Origin: Candidatus Woesearchaeota archaeon
Lineage (GTDB): Archaea > Nanoarchaeota > Nanoarchaeia > Woesearchaeales > JAGVZT01
Reading direction: 5' to 3'
DNA: 64,000 nucleotides
Assembly: GCA_017608295.1 (NCBI GenBank)
Contig: JAFCGF010000006.1
Location: forward strand, 62,001 to 126,000
Part shown: piece after piece, positions 18,599-27,451 of the stretch
How the letters are laid out: every line of letters starts with the position of its first letter
Position numbering within the stretch: position 1 is the stretch's first letter
The notes under the pieces: model-generated
What the model saw: the letters and a program-made list of their open reading frames with translations, nothing else
Told to the model about the DNA's origin: nothing
Database searches by the model: none
Made by a program: the position numbers and the translations under genes

Positions 18599-19174
18599 CT
18601 AGTTTGTTACGAGCGTTCTCACAGTGAATGAGCCGATGAGCAGCAGCACAATCATGCCAAGGAACGCCGGGTGGAACAGGGTATTTCGCAGGTCAGTATT
18701 GTAGTCTCCGGTGCCGACATCGCCGGGATCTGTAGGGATGGTCACATCAGTAGTTGTGGCGTCCGGATTACCTGAAATCAGCGGGGCAATGACCTGTCCT
18801 GCAGCGCCGAGGAAGACAAGGATGCCGATGACAATGAACCACCAGGCAGCATTGTCTCCGCCGAGCATCTTAACTATGGAATCATCGGAGACGTTCAGGA
18901 ACCGTGTTCCCATGAGTAGGAACACCGCCATGAATAGTATCAGAATCAGGATGGGAGTCATATTGCTGATGATTTCCATCACAGTCCCTGAGATAATCAT
19001 GAGCATGCTCATGGCTATAGCGACCATGGCGTCAAGCCCGGCATTCCCTCCCAGAACCTTGGTTTTCTGAAGCAGGGCATAGATTAGCACAAACACGAGT
19101 ATAATCATGAATAGTGCTGACAGCCCTTCAAGTATACTGAGGTCGATTACGCTAGTCTCAAGCACGCTTGCCAT
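18599..19174 (-). CDS. Multi-pass membrane protein, copy 3 of a tandem family
   Basis: A 191-residue protein with about five membrane segments. It shares with the next two genes an N-terminal layout: hydrophobic helix, YALLQKTKVLGG, a central helix, VMEIISNMTP, and more helices. A polar T/D-rich loop (about 140-165) is unique to this copy. ATG 19174 is chosen over GTG 19186 because AAGGTG lies nine bases before it. It is last in the three-gene run. Function is unknown; the tandem set suggests subunits of one membrane complex (inference). Confidence 0.72.
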   Translation of the reverse strand: MASVLETSVIDLSILEGLSALFMIILVFVLIYALLQKTKVLGGNAGLDAMVAIAMSMLMIISGTVMEIISNMTPILILILFMAVFLLMGTRFLNVSDDSIVKMLGGDNAAWWFIVIGILVFLGAAGQVIAPLISGNPDATTTDVTIPTDPGDVGTGDYNTDLRNTLFHPAFLGMIVLLLIGSFTVRTLVTN

Positions 19175-19213
19175 TTTTTTATTCACCTTGGGGATTTTTA
19201 CTTGATAGTATGT

Positions 19214-19780
19214 TCACGGCTTCTGGAGCATTTGCCTGAACTGGTCCAGGACATTGCCGAGGGCTGGACCCATTTTATTTGGCTGGTCCTCCTTTGTCAC
19301 ATACCAGATGAGGATGAAGAACACTGCCACGACAATGATAATCGGGCGGATGCTCGGATCCTCGAGGACGGTGAAAGGCCAGGGCAGCCCGGGTACACCC
19401 CAGTTGGCAGCCCGTAGGAAGATGTATGCTACTGTGACAAATGCGAGCATTGCAATCAGGCCTCCCATTCCGCTCTGCGAGATGTCGAGCCTGAAGCCGA
19501 AGATTCCTACTATGAGCAGGACACAGAGTATCGCGACAAGCACGATACTCACATTAGGCAGTGAGCGCCCGATGATTTCGACAATGTGGGTGTTCGAAGC
19601 GACGAAGAATCCCATCACGAATGCGATGACCACATTGACGCCTTTCCTGTCGAAAATCTGAATCTTTTCCAGAATCGCGTATACAATTGCGAATATCAGT
19701 AGGAATGGAAGTAGGAAGCTGCTTACTCCATAGCTTTCCATCGCCAAAAAAAACTGATTAAAATCATATCCAGCTGCCAT
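19214..19780 (-). CDS. Multi-pass membrane protein, copy 2 of a tandem family
   Basis: A 188-residue protein with five to six membrane segments. The shared motif is IVYAILEKIQIFDRKGVN, then a helix, then HIVEIIGRSLPNVS. The C-terminal tail (about 165-188) is soluble and could face the cytoplasm. AAGGAGG precedes ATG 19780, so it is translated from its own ribosome site. It lies 23 bases after copy 1. Confidence 0.72.
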   Translation of the reverse strand: MAAGYDFNQFFLAMESYGVSSFLLPFLLIFAIVYAILEKIQIFDRKGVNVVIAFVMGFFVASNTHIVEIIGRSLPNVSIVLVAILCVLLIVGIFGFRLDISQSGMGGLIAMLAFVTVAYIFLRAANWGVPGLPWPFTVLEDPSIRPIIIVVAVFFILIWYVTKEDQPNKMGPALGNVLDQFRQMLQKP

Positions 19781-19803
19781 GTTTTTTCCTCCTTATTGCC
19801 TCG

Positions 19804-20361
19804 TTAATCTTTATTCTTTTTCGAATCAGGCGAACCCCCTACTATGAACCAGAGGGCGCCGAAGATGATGAGCAGCATGATTGCTGTCGCGACAAGGTTG
19901 CTCTGCCAGTTGCTTCTGACATAATCGAGAATCAACTCGAGCCATCCGACAGCATGTAGGTAGATGAGGACAAGACTCACGAACATGATAATCATGAACA
20001 TGGTTTGCCATGCTCCTTCAAGGAAGATTCCTTCCTCGCTTGGCTTGAGGAAGGAGCCAACCATCATGAGGAACAGTACTGATGCAAGTAGGAGCAGCAC
20101 CACCCAAGAGCTGACCTTGGTGATGATTTCCACCAGCTCAGCTGATGCGATTACGAAGAATGCGATGACAAATGCCATCATGGAGTTGAGGTTTCGCCTT
20201 GGGTAGGTTGTACCATCAATCTCCTCTGTGCCAAGCACACGGGTCTTCTCAAGGATAGCGAAGACCAGGGTGAAGACAAGCAAGAATGGAAGGACAACAT
20301 CATAGAGTCCTATCCTGTTGAACAGGTCGAGTGCACCGCGAAAACTTGAAGGTTCAGCCAT
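19804..20361 (-). CDS. Multi-pass membrane protein, copy 1 of a tandem family
   Basis: A 185-residue protein with about five membrane segments and a lysine-rich end. It has VFAILEKTRVLG followed by a short polar insert, RRNLNSMMAFVIAFFV and ELVEIITKVSSW, matching copies 2 and 3. ATG 20361 is chosen over GTG 20370 because TATA-like ATTTAAATAA (minus strand, 20383-20392) is centred 26 bases upstream, giving a leaderless mRNA. It is the first gene of the run. Confidence 0.72.
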   Translation of the reverse strand: MAEPSSFRGALDLFNRIGLYDVVLPFLLVFTLVFAILEKTRVLGTEEIDGTTYPRRNLNSMMAFVIAFFVIASAELVEIITKVSSWVVLLLLASVLFLMMVGSFLKPSEEGIFLEGAWQTMFMIIMFVSLVLIYLHAVGWLELILDYVRSNWQSNLVATAIMLLIIFGALWFIVGGSPDSKKNKD

Positions 20362-20382
20362 GGTAGCCACGGGTTTTTCTTG

Positions 20383-20392
20383 TTATTTAAAT
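20383..20392 (-). promoter_or_regulatory. TATA box of the three-gene membrane operon
   Basis: ATTTAAATAA on the minus strand, centred 26 bases before ATG 20361. The roughly 200-base gap to endA also holds a plus-strand box CTCTTTTAAAGC near 20533-20543, 26-27 bases before ATG 20566. Confidence 0.5.
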
Positions 20393-20565
20393 GTTTCGTC
20401 CTTATCGAGGAAAGCGCTCTTCTTGTTGTTTTCGCGCATTTTAGTCTCCTCCTTGTTTTTGACTATTCTCTAGTAGTGAGTTTGATTCAAAACTATATAA
20501 ATCTTGTGGTGATTTTTGTCACACTTCGCGATACTCTTTTAAAGCGGCTTGATACCTCTCTGGAC

Positions 20566-21141
20566 ATGGCCAAGGCAAAAACTAAGGGCAAGGCAGCTGA
20601 ACCATTAGGTAAGCCCCAGCCTGTGGTTTCGCATTTCGCAGAGCATCGCGTCATCACCGAGGATTCTGACGAAGCCAGGCTGTTCTATAGCCAGGGCAGC
20701 TATGGGAAGATTGTCCAGAAGGGAAAGGTCCAGCTCTCGCTTCTTGAGGCGCTTTATCTTGTTGATAAGGATAAGCTGAAAGTGCTTGATGGCCGCAATA
20801 GGGAGATATCTTTTGAGCAGTTTCTCCGCAAGGCAAAGAAAGCGGAGCCGAATTTCTGGGTTCGCTATTGTGTCTTCAAGAACATGCGCTCACGCGGCTA
20901 TATTGTGAAGACCGCGCTCAAGTTCGGCGCTGACTTCAGGGTGTATGACCGCGGGGTCAAGCCGGGAGAGGACCATGCCCGCTGGGTCATCTATCCTGTG
21001 CATGAAGGCTCTGTCCTGACATGGTATGAGTTCGCCGCCAAGAACAGGGTTGCGCATTCGACTAAGAAGCGCCTCCTGCTCGGCATTGTGGATGATGAAG
21101 GCGACGTCACCTATTATGAAGTCCGCTGGATGCGCCCCTGA
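20566..21141 (+). CDS. endA: tRNA-splicing endonuclease EndA, homotetrameric alpha4 type
   Basis: A 191-residue endonuclease that cuts bulge-helix-bulge motifs to remove tRNA introns. The catalytic triad is Y127 (DFRVYDRG), H137 (GEDHARW) and K168 (HSTKKRLLLGIVDD). The 10- and 31-residue spacings equal those of the Methanocaldococcus jannaschii enzyme (Y115/H125/K156). Single-domain length points to the alpha4 form. An upstream open extension is hydrophobic and lies before the predicted transcription start, so it is excluded. An intron-bearing tRNA-Leu is encoded at about 35.4 kb. Confidence 0.95.
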   Translation: MAKAKTKGKAAEPLGKPQPVVSHFAEHRVITEDSDEARLFYSQGSYGKIVQKGKVQLSLLEALYLVDKDKLKVLDGRNREISFEQFLRKAKKAEPNFWVRYCVFKNMRSRGYIVKTALKFGADFRVYDRGVKPGEDHARWVIYPVHEGSVLTWYEFAAKNRVAHSTKKRLLLGIVDDEGDVTYYEVRWMRP

Positions 21142-21198
21142 ACCGCAAGCTTTAAATCCTTCATCTGGCTGGGATTCTAATGAGGGAGTGAGTACTCT

Positions 21199-22512
21199 AT
21201 GCCGTACGACATTGTGATTGGAAGGGGTGAAGACCGCAGAAAGCGCCTCGGAACAGAAGGCACTATCCTCCTTGGAAAGCAGTATGTCAAGATGGAGCGA
21301 ACCACTTCACTCTCGAACAAGGTTTTTCTCGATGTATCGACATCTCATGTCGTGTTCGTGTGCGGCAAGCGCGGCTCTGGCAAGAGCTATACCCTGGGTG
21401 TTATCGCAGAGGGCCTGCTTGACCTGCCGGAAGAGCTTGCCAGCAAGGTAAGTGTCATCATCCTCGATACCATGGGAGTGTTCTGGACTATGAAGTATCC
21501 GAACAACAGAGATACCGCACTGCTCCAGCAGTGGGGCATTGAGCCGACAGGAGTTGATGTGGTTATCTACACTCCGCACGGTTACTTCAAGGAATTCCAG
21601 GACAAGGGCATTCCCACTGACAAGCCCTTCTCGATTCGGGCGCATGAGCTCGATGCCTATCAGTGGTGCGAGGTCTTTGACATCCCTATCAACGATCCGA
21701 TGGGTGTGATGATTGAGCGCATCCTTGCAGAATTTGATGAGGATGATGAATATGACCTGCCTGATATTGTCAAGAAGGTGAAAAGCCTTAAAGGGGCCAC
21801 GCCCGCGGTGCGCAATGCTGTGGAGAACAGATTCATCGCTGCCGATACCTGGGGGCTCTTCAGCGAGGAGGGAACTCCACTTGATGACCTTATCAACCCG
21901 GGCAATGTGATTATCCTTGACTTAAGCTGCTACGCCACGATGTCCGCTTCGGATAGATTGAGGGCCCTGGTTATCGGTCTTCTGAGCCAGCGCATGTTCG
22001 TGGATAGGATGGTCGCGCGGAAGAACGAGGAGTACAATGATGTGAAGAGTGGGACATCAATCTTCGAGGCGCCAAAACAGAGCGAGACACCGATGGTGTG
22101 GCTCGTAATCGACGAGGCCCACGAGTTCCTTCCTGATAAGGGAAAGACCCTTGCCTCTGAGCCACTCATCAGGATTCTTCGTGAAGGCCGCCAGCCGGGA
22201 ATCTCTTTAATACTGGCGAGCCAGCAGCCGGGCAAGATCCATACTGATGTCATGACCCAGAGCGATACAGTCATCTCGCACCGCATCACCGCCCGCATTG
22301 ATATTGATGCGCTCGGCACGCTGATGCAGAGCTACATGCGCGAGGGACTGGACAAGTACGTGAATGAGCTGCCCAAGGTGGACGGGGCAGCGATTGTGTT
22401 CGACGACATGAATGAGCGAATCTATCCCATAAGGGTAAGGCCGAGGAAGAGCTGGCACGGCGGCTCATCTCCCACAATACTTAGTGAGAAGGAGCACAAG
22501 AGCCTGTTCTGA
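21199..22512 (+). CDS. HerA-like ATPase (DUF87/FtsK superfamily)
   Basis: A 437-residue ATPase with Walker A CGKRGSGKSYT near 55-65, Walker B VWLVIDEAHEF near 300, and a sensor/arginine region RILREGRQPGISLILASQQPG. It is the HerA/bipolar-helicase class that forms hexameric DNA translocases. The HAS-barrel of canonical HerA is not obvious and no nurA is adjacent, so a housekeeping HerA role is uncertain. GAGGGAGTGAG precedes the start, with a TATA box near 21149-21159. It may also act in membrane-linked DNA transport (alternative). Confidence 0.85.
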   Translation: MPYDIVIGRGEDRRKRLGTEGTILLGKQYVKMERTTSLSNKVFLDVSTSHVVFVCGKRGSGKSYTLGVIAEGLLDLPEELASKVSVIILDTMGVFWTMKYPNNRDTALLQQWGIEPTGVDVVIYTPHGYFKEFQDKGIPTDKPFSIRAHELDAYQWCEVFDIPINDPMGVMIERILAEFDEDDEYDLPDIVKKVKSLKGATPAVRNAVENRFIAADTWGLFSEEGTPLDDLINPGNVIILDLSCYATMSASDRLRALVIGLLSQRMFVDRMVARKNEEYNDVKSGTSIFEAPKQSETPMVWLVIDEAHEFLPDKGKTLASEPLIRILREGRQPGISLILASQQPGKIHTDVMTQSDTVISHRITARIDIDALGTLMQSYMREGLDKYVNELPKVDGAAIVFDDMNERIYPIRVRPRKSWHGGSSPTILSEKEHKSLF

Positions 22513-22604
22513 GCATTTTTGGCAGTTCTGGAAAATTATTCCTTGTTATCCGCATAAGATTCTTAAAAGCCCTCCTGTTCACGCTCTTCAGGGAGGAGAC
22601 GCTT

Positions 22605-23750
22605 ATGAGTGAACTTGATAGGATACTTGAGGAGATATTCGCGATTGAGATGGGCGAGGATGATGATGCAAGCATCCTGAGCAGAGCCCAGAGGGAAGTT
22701 GCGGGTCTCGATGAGAGTATGGATAAGCTCGACCGCTTGATGAAGAGTGCTGAGCCTGATTCCGAAGCCCTCGTTCTGCTGGAAGAGTATATGGTCCAAT
22801 ATGATGACCTCATCACACAGGTTGTGGGCATCGAGCGCGACCCTGACAGCGCTATCGAGGTGAAGGACGGCATGTCGTTGATAAGAGACCTTCTCTCCCA
22901 ACATACAATATCTTCAGCTTACACACGGACCTGGGACAAGATGCACGTATGGAAGCGCCAGAACCCAGATGAGTTCGAGCCTGCTGGGCTTGGCCACATG
23001 CTTAAGAGAGGCCTTAATAGTGCAGTAAATATCGTGCAAAATGTGAGGATGGTCAGCGCGATATCGAAATATGTTCTTGGACTCTATGACCTGATGTTTC
23101 TCAATGATGATGATGATGGCCTTTCCCGGAAATCCACCTGTGTCGTGGTCGAGCCGAACATCCGCAGGGTGACTGAATCCTCTGCCCTGAGGTATGAGGA
23201 CATGATGCTTGAGGTGCTCATCCACGAAGATATCCACAATAGGCAGTTCTATAAGCATCCTGAGCTGGATGAGATGCGTGATGAGCTCATTGATCAGATT
23301 ATCATTCTCGGCCAGATGAAAGACCGCTGGCCTGAGATGAAAAGCGTGTCAAGCGAGGAGCTTGAGGAGCGCTACCAACAGGTGAACGAGGAGATAGAGG
23401 TGCTGATGAGCACTGTGGAGAGCCATGCTGACTATTATACTGACCAAGTGCTTAAAGAAATCTGGGGTGACGCAGGCCACCATTACTTTAATGAGACTAT
23501 GACAACCCTCAGGAAAGACTTGAGAAGGAAGGTGCGGAATATCTTGTGGAAGGTCACGAAGCATCCCATGGCAGAGCAGGGGAAGCGCTATGTTGTTGGT
23601 TCAGATATGATGGAAGAGCTTGATGACATTCTGGGTGTGGACGCAAGCGATTTTATTCTTGGCAACCTTCCCAAAAACCTGAAGGAGATAGAGCGCCCAA
23701 GACGATATATCGCACGCCACAGGCTCTCTAAGGAAGATACCGCGGACTGA
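22605..23750 (+). CDS. Zincin-like metalloprotease, DUF2342 (zincin_2) type
   Basis: A 381-residue protein. LGLYDLMFL (about 158-166), CVVVEPNIRRV (about 179-189), the zinc motif H207-E-D-I-H211 and a downstream E272 in VESHADYYTDQV match, in order, the conserved blocks of the DUF2342 family. That family is known mainly from actinobacteria. The N-terminal ~90 residues are an acidic helical extension not typical of the family. GGGAGGAG precedes the ATG, with a TATA box near 22558-22569. No signal peptide is seen, so it probably acts in the cytoplasm. Substrate unknown. Confidence 0.78.
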   Translation: MSELDRILEEIFAIEMGEDDDASILSRAQREVAGLDESMDKLDRLMKSAEPDSEALVLLEEYMVQYDDLITQVVGIERDPDSAIEVKDGMSLIRDLLSQHTISSAYTRTWDKMHVWKRQNPDEFEPAGLGHMLKRGLNSAVNIVQNVRMVSAISKYVLGLYDLMFLNDDDDGLSRKSTCVVVEPNIRRVTESSALRYEDMMLEVLIHEDIHNRQFYKHPELDEMRDELIDQIIILGQMKDRWPEMKSVSSEELEERYQQVNEEIEVLMSTVESHADYYTDQVLKEIWGDAGHHYFNETMTTLRKDLRRKVRNILWKVTKHPMAEQGKRYVVGSDMMEELDDILGVDASDFILGNLPKNLKEIERPRRYIARHRLSKEDTAD

Positions 23751-23822
23751 GGTTTTTGTCCCAGATTATTATTAATCTATAACGATAGCTTTAAGAACGT
23801 AAAGCTCCTTCTTCGGGACACT

Positions 23823-25697
23823 ATGGCAAAAAAATCACCATCCCCCAAAGCGCCAAAAAAAGCCTCCGCAAAGAAAAAAGTCGACCCGAAAAAGCTGCAG
23901 AGGGAACAGCTCCAGAAGCAGCTCAAGGCGAAGCTCCCTCCTGAAGCCCATGAACGCCTCAAGGATATCATGGCCAAGCTTGAGAAGTTTAAGGGTAGAG
24001 TGCTTGAGAAGTTCGACAAGTACGTTGTCGGCATCGCCCTCATGCCCCCTAAGAAGCCTAAGGAAGGGAAGAAAGCTGATACGAAGACGATACACGTGCT
24101 CGTCCTTGTTGATGATTCTGACAGCCAGAAGATGTCCAAGCTGGAGCTGAAGAAGAAGCTCGGCGCCATCATCGAGAAGATGGGCAAGGAAGTCGATCAG
24201 AATCTTTCTGTGAATACTATTATCCTCTCAGAGCTGTGGCAGGGCTGCTACGATGCGAAGTACGATATGCTCCAGCTTGTCGCCATCTCTGCGCCTGTGT
24301 ACGACACAGGCATGCTCGCTGCCATCAAAATTTCTGAAGTACACAAGAGCATGGTGCTGAAGAAGTTTGAGAAGTACATTGTGAGCTATGTACTCGCGGG
24401 CTCGATTGTGCAGGGACGCGCCACACCGCAGAGCGATATCGACGTGTTCATAGTCATTGATGATACCGATGTGAAGAAAATGACTCGTGCCCAGCTCAAG
24501 GACAAGCTGCGCGCCATCATCATCGGCATGGGAATGGAAGCAGGAGAGCTGACAGGCATCAGGAACAAAATCAACATCCAGGTGTATATCCTGACTGACT
24601 TCTGGCTCTCGCTGAGAGAAGCTAATCCAATCATCTTCACCTTGCTGCGCGACGGTGTCCCGTTCTATGACAGGGGTATCTTCATGCCCTGGAAGCAGCT
24701 ATTGAAGATGGGAAAAATCAAGCCGAGCCAGGAAGCGATTGACCTCTTCATGCACACTGGCAACCAGGCTCTGAAGAGAGTGAAATTCAAGCTCCGTGAG
24801 ATAGGTATGGAGGATATCTTCTACGCCCTCCTCACGCCAAGCCAGGCAGCACTGATGCTCTATGGTCAGGCTCCTCCATCGCCAAAGGAGACTCCTGAAT
24901 TGCTTGATGAGATTTTCGTCAAGCGCGAGAAGCTCCTGGAGCCTGAGTTTATCAAGATTCTCGAGGAACAGATACAGCTTCGCAAAGACCTTGAGCATGG
25001 TGCGAAGAAAGAAGTCACAGGAGAGCAGATTGATAAGTATGTTACGAATGCAGAGAAGTACCTCAAGAGAATTACCAAGCTCTTCAAGCAGATCGAGAAG
25101 ACCAAGAAGGAGGAGCGGATGGCAGATACCTATGACACGATTGTCACTGTCGTGCGTGATGTTCTGAGGCTTGAGGGCGTTGACAAGCTCGACGACTCAG
25201 AGATGGAGAAGGTCTTCGAGGCCAACCTGGTCAACAAAGGCATGGTACCTGAGAAATACCTCCGTATCCTGAAGGGCGTGGTCAAGGGCAAGAAGCACTA
25301 TGACGAGAAGAAGCTCACTCCCACTGAAGTACAGGAAGTACACAAGAACTCACGAGAGTTCATCCGCTACATGGTGGAGCACATCCAGAGAAAGCGCGGC
25401 AAGGAGCTCGAGCGCGCGAGAATCCGCGTGAAGTACGGCGAGAAGTTCGGCGAGGTCACTTTGCTGGGTAACATGGCGTTCATCATCCCTGAGCTGAACA
25501 AGAAGCCGAGGGAAGTGCTGAAGGCAGAACTCACCAAGGAAGGCGGCCTGGGCCCTGAAAATAAGAGCTCGATGGAAGAGCTTGAGCATGCCCTTGCGAC
25601 TTCGAAAATCCCTAAGAGAGTGTTCATCAAGGGGCCGATTTTCCACGACCTCGAGCGCATCTTCGGTGATAAGGTCGAGATACTCATGCGGCACTGA
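23823..25697 (+). CDS. Duplicated nucleotidyltransferase-fold protein
   Basis: A 624-residue protein with a basic N-terminus (1-35). A degenerate nucleotidyltransferase-like half follows at about 60-170, then a second half at about 178-290 with the intact motif GSIVQGRATPQSDID (193-207). The C-terminal ~330 residues are helical and charged. The halves match by the series K-F-x-K-Y, VxVDDxDxxKM, LKxKLxAII, and PxYDxGxx. The second fits the Pol-beta/MNT superfamily catalytic site; the first lacks the GS and DxD residues. Substrate unknown; tRNA or protein nucleotidylation are possible. TATA-like TAGCTTTAAG precedes a leaderless start. Confidence 0.78.
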   Translation: MAKKSPSPKAPKKASAKKKVDPKKLQREQLQKQLKAKLPPEAHERLKDIMAKLEKFKGRVLEKFDKYVVGIALMPPKKPKEGKKADTKTIHVLVLVDDSDSQKMSKLELKKKLGAIIEKMGKEVDQNLSVNTIILSELWQGCYDAKYDMLQLVAISAPVYDTGMLAAIKISEVHKSMVLKKFEKYIVSYVLAGSIVQGRATPQSDIDVFIVIDDTDVKKMTRAQLKDKLRAIIIGMGMEAGELTGIRNKINIQVYILTDFWLSLREANPIIFTLLRDGVPFYDRGIFMPWKQLLKMGKIKPSQEAIDLFMHTGNQALKRVKFKLREIGMEDIFYALLTPSQAALMLYGQAPPSPKETPELLDEIFVKREKLLEPEFIKILEEQIQLRKDLEHGAKKEVTGEQIDKYVTNAEKYLKRITKLFKQIEKTKKEERMADTYDTIVTVVRDVLRLEGVDKLDDSEMEKVFEANLVNKGMVPEKYLRILKGVVKGKKHYDEKKLTPTEVQEVHKNSREFIRYMVEHIQRKRGKELERARIRVKYGEKFGEVTLLGNMAFIIPELNKKPREVLKAELTKEGGLGPENKSSMEELEHALATSKIPKRVFIKGPIFHDLERIFGDKVEILMRH

Positions 25698-25835
25698 GTC
25701 TCTTAACACTTGCGTGTTGGAATTGCTACTCACGAGTCGTCGATATGTTCTAAAGACGAAAAATAGACCAAAAAATTCTTAAGGAAGCCGACGCCCCCCA
25801 GTATTGTTATAATCAAAAGTTAAGGGGGAGTAAGC

Positions 25836-26402
25836 ATGAAGACTGGATTTCTCGTGGGAGACGCAATGACAAAGAAGCCCATTACTATAGAGGGCTCGCT
25901 TACAGTTGAGGAATGCGCACGTATCATGGCAGAGCGCCATGTGGGTTCGCTCATCATCATGGATGGTGAGAATGCTCAGGGGATTGTGACTGAGCAGGAT
26001 TTCGTGAGAAAAATCATCGCGAAGGGTAAGAACCCAAGAGATGTGCAGGTGTCTGATCTTATGGCACGGGAACTGCTCACCATCGCCCCCGATGCAGATA
26101 TCTTTGATGCCCTAGTCATCATGAATGAGAACAACATCCGCCACCTCCCTGTCCTGTATGGAAACGAGATGGTCGGTTTCCTCACCCTGAAAGACATTCT
26201 CAAGGTCGAGCCCCAACTCTTCGAAATCATGGTGGACCGCTTCGAGCTGAGGGAGGAGTCACGCAAGCCAGTGTCCCAGTTCAGCCCGAAAATCGGCGAG
26301 TGCGATGCCTGTGGCGCCTTTACCAAGGGGCTGCGGAGAGATGGTTCCAGCAGGGTGTGCGAGCACTGTTGGCCAGAGGAACCACCCCTCAGGGAGATTT
26401 AA
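25836..26402 (+). CDS. CBS-domain pair protein with C-terminal zinc ribbon
   Basis: A 188-residue protein. Two CBS repeats (about 6-60 and 70-125; HVGSLIIMDGEN, NNIRHLPVLYGNEMVGFLTLKD) form a Bateman module that senses adenylate-type ligands. A four-cysteine ribbon CxxC-(n)-CxxC follows at about 156-180 (CDACGAF, CEHCW). The target is unknown. GGGGGAG precedes the start, with TATA-like ATTCTTAAGG near 25776. Its position as a single-gene unit gives no partner. Confidence 0.88.
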   Translation: MKTGFLVGDAMTKKPITIEGSLTVEECARIMAERHVGSLIIMDGENAQGIVTEQDFVRKIIAKGKNPRDVQVSDLMARELLTIAPDADIFDALVIMNENNIRHLPVLYGNEMVGFLTLKDILKVEPQLFEIMVDRFELREESRKPVSQFSPKIGECDACGAFTKGLRRDGSSRVCEHCWPEEPPLREI

Positions 26403-26453
26403 GGCAATTTCCCTGCGATACCTTTAAATATTCTCTAAGAAGTAGCTTATCCT

Positions 26454-26951
26454 ATGGAAGAATGGTCTCTGCAGCAGGATTTTCTGAAATATAAGGGAGT
26501 CTGGGACATGAAGAAAGTCTATCAGGCGATGCAGGCCTGGTTCTCGAGCCGCGGCTACCGCTTTATGGAAGAGATGTACAAGGAAAAGCCGCCTGAGACC
26601 GAAATCAAGTGGGCAGCGAAGCGCCTGATTGATGATTATTATCTTTATCATATATCTCTTAAGTTCCATATCTGGGATATGGAGAATGTCGAGGTCGTGA
26701 AGGACGGTAAGAAGAAGGTTCTGCAGCAGGGCCGCATGAAGATAACCTTTTCCGCGAAAGTCGTGACTGATTATTCAGGAAGATGGGAGGCTTCAGTCTT
26801 CAAGAAGTGGCTGGAGAAGGTATATAACAAGGCCATCATCCGCCGCGATATAGAATTCAAGCATATGGATAACTTGTACTATGTGCTCTACGGGCTGCAC
26901 GAACACACAAAACAGCTTCTGGGCATGGAAACCTCTGGAGGTGCATACTAA
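26454..26951 (+). CDS. Conserved protein of unknown function, paralogue A
   Basis: A 165-residue soluble alpha/beta protein. Its N-terminal YKGVWDMKKVYQAMQAWF matches YKGLFNVKELYRVIDSFF of the following gene, and later segments (W-E near 105, FK-KWLEKVYNK vs RTIFDKFIYRK) also align, so the pair arose by duplication. No function is recognised. The start follows TATA-like ACCTTTAAATATTC (26420-26432) at 27 bases, predicting a leaderless transcript. The stop overlaps the next start by one base. Confidence 0.75.
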   Translation: MEEWSLQQDFLKYKGVWDMKKVYQAMQAWFSSRGYRFMEEMYKEKPPETEIKWAAKRLIDDYYLYHISLKFHIWDMENVEVVKDGKKKVLQQGRMKITFSAKVVTDYSGRWEASVFKKWLEKVYNKAIIRRDIEFKHMDNLYYVLYGLHEHTKQLLGMETSGGAY

Positions 26952-27451
26952 TGGTCGAAAAAAAGCTTGTTGTTGACAGTGTCCGCATCAATTACAAGGG
27001 CCTGTTCAATGTCAAGGAATTATACAGGGTTATTGACAGCTTCTTCAAGGACAAGGGATGGGACAAGCGAGAAGTCCGTAATAAGGAATTCGTCTCTCCA
27101 GAAGGGAAATACGTCGAACTCTGGCTCGAGCCTTTCAAGAAGGTAAGTGATTACGCGAAGCTCATCCTCAGAATCCAGATTATTATGGAGAATCTCCGTG
27201 AAGTCGTTGTCGAGAAGGGGCGCCACAAGAAGAAGATGAACAAGGGCGATGTGCTCATTATAATCGATGGATTTCTGGACACAGATTACGAGAACCGCTG
27301 GGAAGGCCGCCCTGAGTATGTCTTCATCCGCACAATCTTCGACAAGTTCATCTACCGCAAGCATACCGGGGAGTTCGAGGCCCTTCTTGTGGAGGATTCA
27401 GATGAGCTGAAGGCCACGATAAAGTCTTTCCTGAACCTCTACCGCTATTGA
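26951..27451 (+). CDS. Conserved protein of unknown function, paralogue B
   Basis: A 166-residue soluble protein and diverged copy of the preceding gene, sharing the YKG-(V/L)(W/F)-(D/N)-(M/V)K-(K/E)-(V/L)Y start and a central beta-rich region. The TAATG overlap suggests the two are made together and may form a heterodimer (inference). It is followed directly by the DedA-like gene. Confidence 0.75.
   Translation: MVEKKLVVDSVRINYKGLFNVKELYRVIDSFFKDKGWDKREVRNKEFVSPEGKYVELWLEPFKKVSDYAKLILRIQIIMENLREVVVEKGRHKKKMNKGDVLIIIDGFLDTDYENRWEGRPEYVFIRTIFDKFIYRKHTGEFEALLVEDSDELKATIKSFLNLYRY

Noticed and set aside
20380..20565. Hydrophobic N-terminal extension of endA
   Set aside because: It lies upstream of the predicted transcription start and is not part of EndA proteins.
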